Source: CAIMZW01 sp037133095
Lineage (GTDB): Bacteria; Actinomycetota; Actinomycetes; Nanopelagicales; Nanopelagicaceae
Direction of reading: 5' to 3'
Assembly (NCBI GenBank): GCA_037133095.1
Contig: JBAXOT010000043.1
Coordinates: 1-6,431, forward strand
DNA length: 6,431 nucleotides
Of the stretch, positions 5,627 through 6,431 are shown piece after piece. The position numbers and the translations under genes are program-made. Position 1 is the first letter of the stretch; each line of letters begins with the position of its first letter. The notes under the pieces were generated by a model. The model ran no database searches. It had not been told where the DNA came from and worked only from the letters and a program-made list of their open reading frames with translations.

Positions 5627-6430
5627 TTAAAAGAAGTAGAAGTTAGTAATGGAACCTGCGGAAACTTGTCGAACATAGAGGTCGGCAAGTGCAACACCAA
5701 AGAGGGAAACCCAGGCGAAGTTTTGGTGCTTGTGGTTGAGAATCGATACATAGGTCCATAACTTGTAACGAACTGGGTGTTGTGAAAAGTTACGCAACCG
5801 ACCACCGATGGTGTGGCGGCAGGTATGACAGGATGCGGAATACAACCAGAGGAAGGTCGCGTTGGCGAGCAACACCAAGGTGCCGACGCTCATGTGACCC
5901 CATTCATCTTGAGCATTTTTAAAAGCCAAGATTGCATCGATGGTCAGAATGACGTTGAAAACCAGACCCGCGTAAAAGAACCAGCGGTGCGCGTTCTGCA
6001 TGATCAGCGGTGCGCGAGTTTCGCCGGTGTACTTGGAATGTGGCTCAGCAACTGCACATGCTGGTGGCGACATCCAGAAGGATCGGTAGTACGCCTTGCG
6101 GTAGTAGTAACAAGTAAGACGGAAACCTAAAGGAAAAATCAAAATGAAGAGTGAAGGTGAAATCATGACGCCGAAGAGGTGAACTACACCGATAGGTTGT
6201 CCGAGCAACGAGGAGCCGGCTACACAACTAGGGGTGAGACACGGGGAATAAAACGGAGAGATCAGCGGCGCAACAAAGTAATGGGCATTTTCAAAGGCTC
6301 GAAAGGTGGCGTAGACAATGAAGGAAAAGAGAACAAAGACGGTAAATGCCGGTTGGAGCCACCAGCGATCGGTTCGCAAAGTGCGCTCTTTGATCTTGGC
6401 GCGCCCGCTCGAAAAAACACCTGTTGCCAC
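5627..6430 (-). CDS. sdhC: Succinate dehydrogenase membrane anchor subunit, Sdh1 type (start uncertain, at window edge)
   Basis: This is the single membrane subunit of an Sdh1-type complex II, carrying electrons from SdhB to quinone. From GTG 6430 it has 267 residues, close to the 273 of Mycobacterium tuberculosis Rv0249c. Five hydrophobic segments are visible at about 27-45, 82-108, 148-170, 178-200 and 235-252. Family-like landmarks are RTLRTDRWWL near the N-terminus, YSPCLTPSC in the outer loop, RLTCYYYRKAYYR after helix 2, PHSKYTGETR, and CHTCRHTIGGR at 201-211. The CHTCRH cluster (C201, H202, C204, H206) is a candidate for the Rieske-type [2Fe-2S] cluster reported in mycobacterial Sdh1. 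There is no separate sdhD. The GTG lies one base from the window end, so the ribosome site and promoter cannot be seen, and the real start could lie further upstream. Confidence 0.92.
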   Translation of the reverse strand: MATGVFSSGRAKIKERTLRTDRWWLQPAFTVFVLFSFIVYATFRAFENAHYFVAPLISPFYSPCLTPSCVAGSSLLGQPIGVVHLFGVMISPSLFILIFPLGFRLTCYYYRKAYYRSFWMSPPACAVAEPHSKYTGETRAPLIMQNAHRWFFYAGLVFNVILTIDAILAFKNAQDEWGHMSVGTLVLLANATFLWLYSASCHTCRHTIGGRLRNFSQHPVRYKLWTYVSILNHKHQNFAWVSLFGVALADLYVRQVSAGSITNFYFF

Positions 6431-6431
6431 T

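Overview
The window looks like a compact piece of an actinobacterial chromosome. It encodes a mycoredoxin-type glutaredoxin, a thiol-disulfide protein found mainly in Actinobacteria. It also encodes a complex II whose single membrane subunit matches the mycobacterial/Streptomyces Sdh1 type (SdhC-SdhA-SdhB order, no separate SdhD). Base composition sampled by eye is about half G+C, low for Actinobacteria, and genes are nearly contiguous, with 1-4 base overlaps and almost no spacers. That combination would suit a streamlined aquatic lineage such as the acI/Nanopelagicales group, but the placement is inference.

Left, plus strand (1-1903): a 36-codon tail of an unidentified upstream protein; a mycoredoxin; a 58-base spacer that is the only real intergenic stretch; and a full-length M24B Xaa-Pro aminopeptidase. 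Both plus-strand starts lack a good Shine-Dalgarno sequence and have -10-like motifs very close to the start codon, so they may be leaderless or nearly so.

Right, minus strand (1904-6430): six genes read right to left as one apparent operon: sdhC, sdhA, sdhB, a four-helix PF04020 (holin_4_2/YvlD-like) membrane protein, and two small fluoride channel genes of the CrcB/FluC family. Junctions are 9 nt, a TAATG overlap, 3 nt, a CTGA overlap and an ATGA overlap. The first three genes oxidise succinate and pass electrons to membrane quinone. The two FluC proteins carry opposite charge bias, as expected for an antiparallel heterodimeric fluoride channel. The convergent pepP and fluC stop codons are directly adjacent, with no bases between them.

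The points most worth a second look are: the apparent CTG start of the first fluC gene, which restores a complete first helix and creates a CTGA stop-start overlap; the heterodimer-like FluC pair with Trp and Tyr in place of a pore Phe; fluoride export genes coupled to the complex II operon; and a Cys-His-rich CHTCRH motif in SdhC that is a candidate for the membrane-embedded Rieske-type cluster reported in mycobacterial Sdh1. No wholly new system was identified: most of the content belongs to recognisable families.
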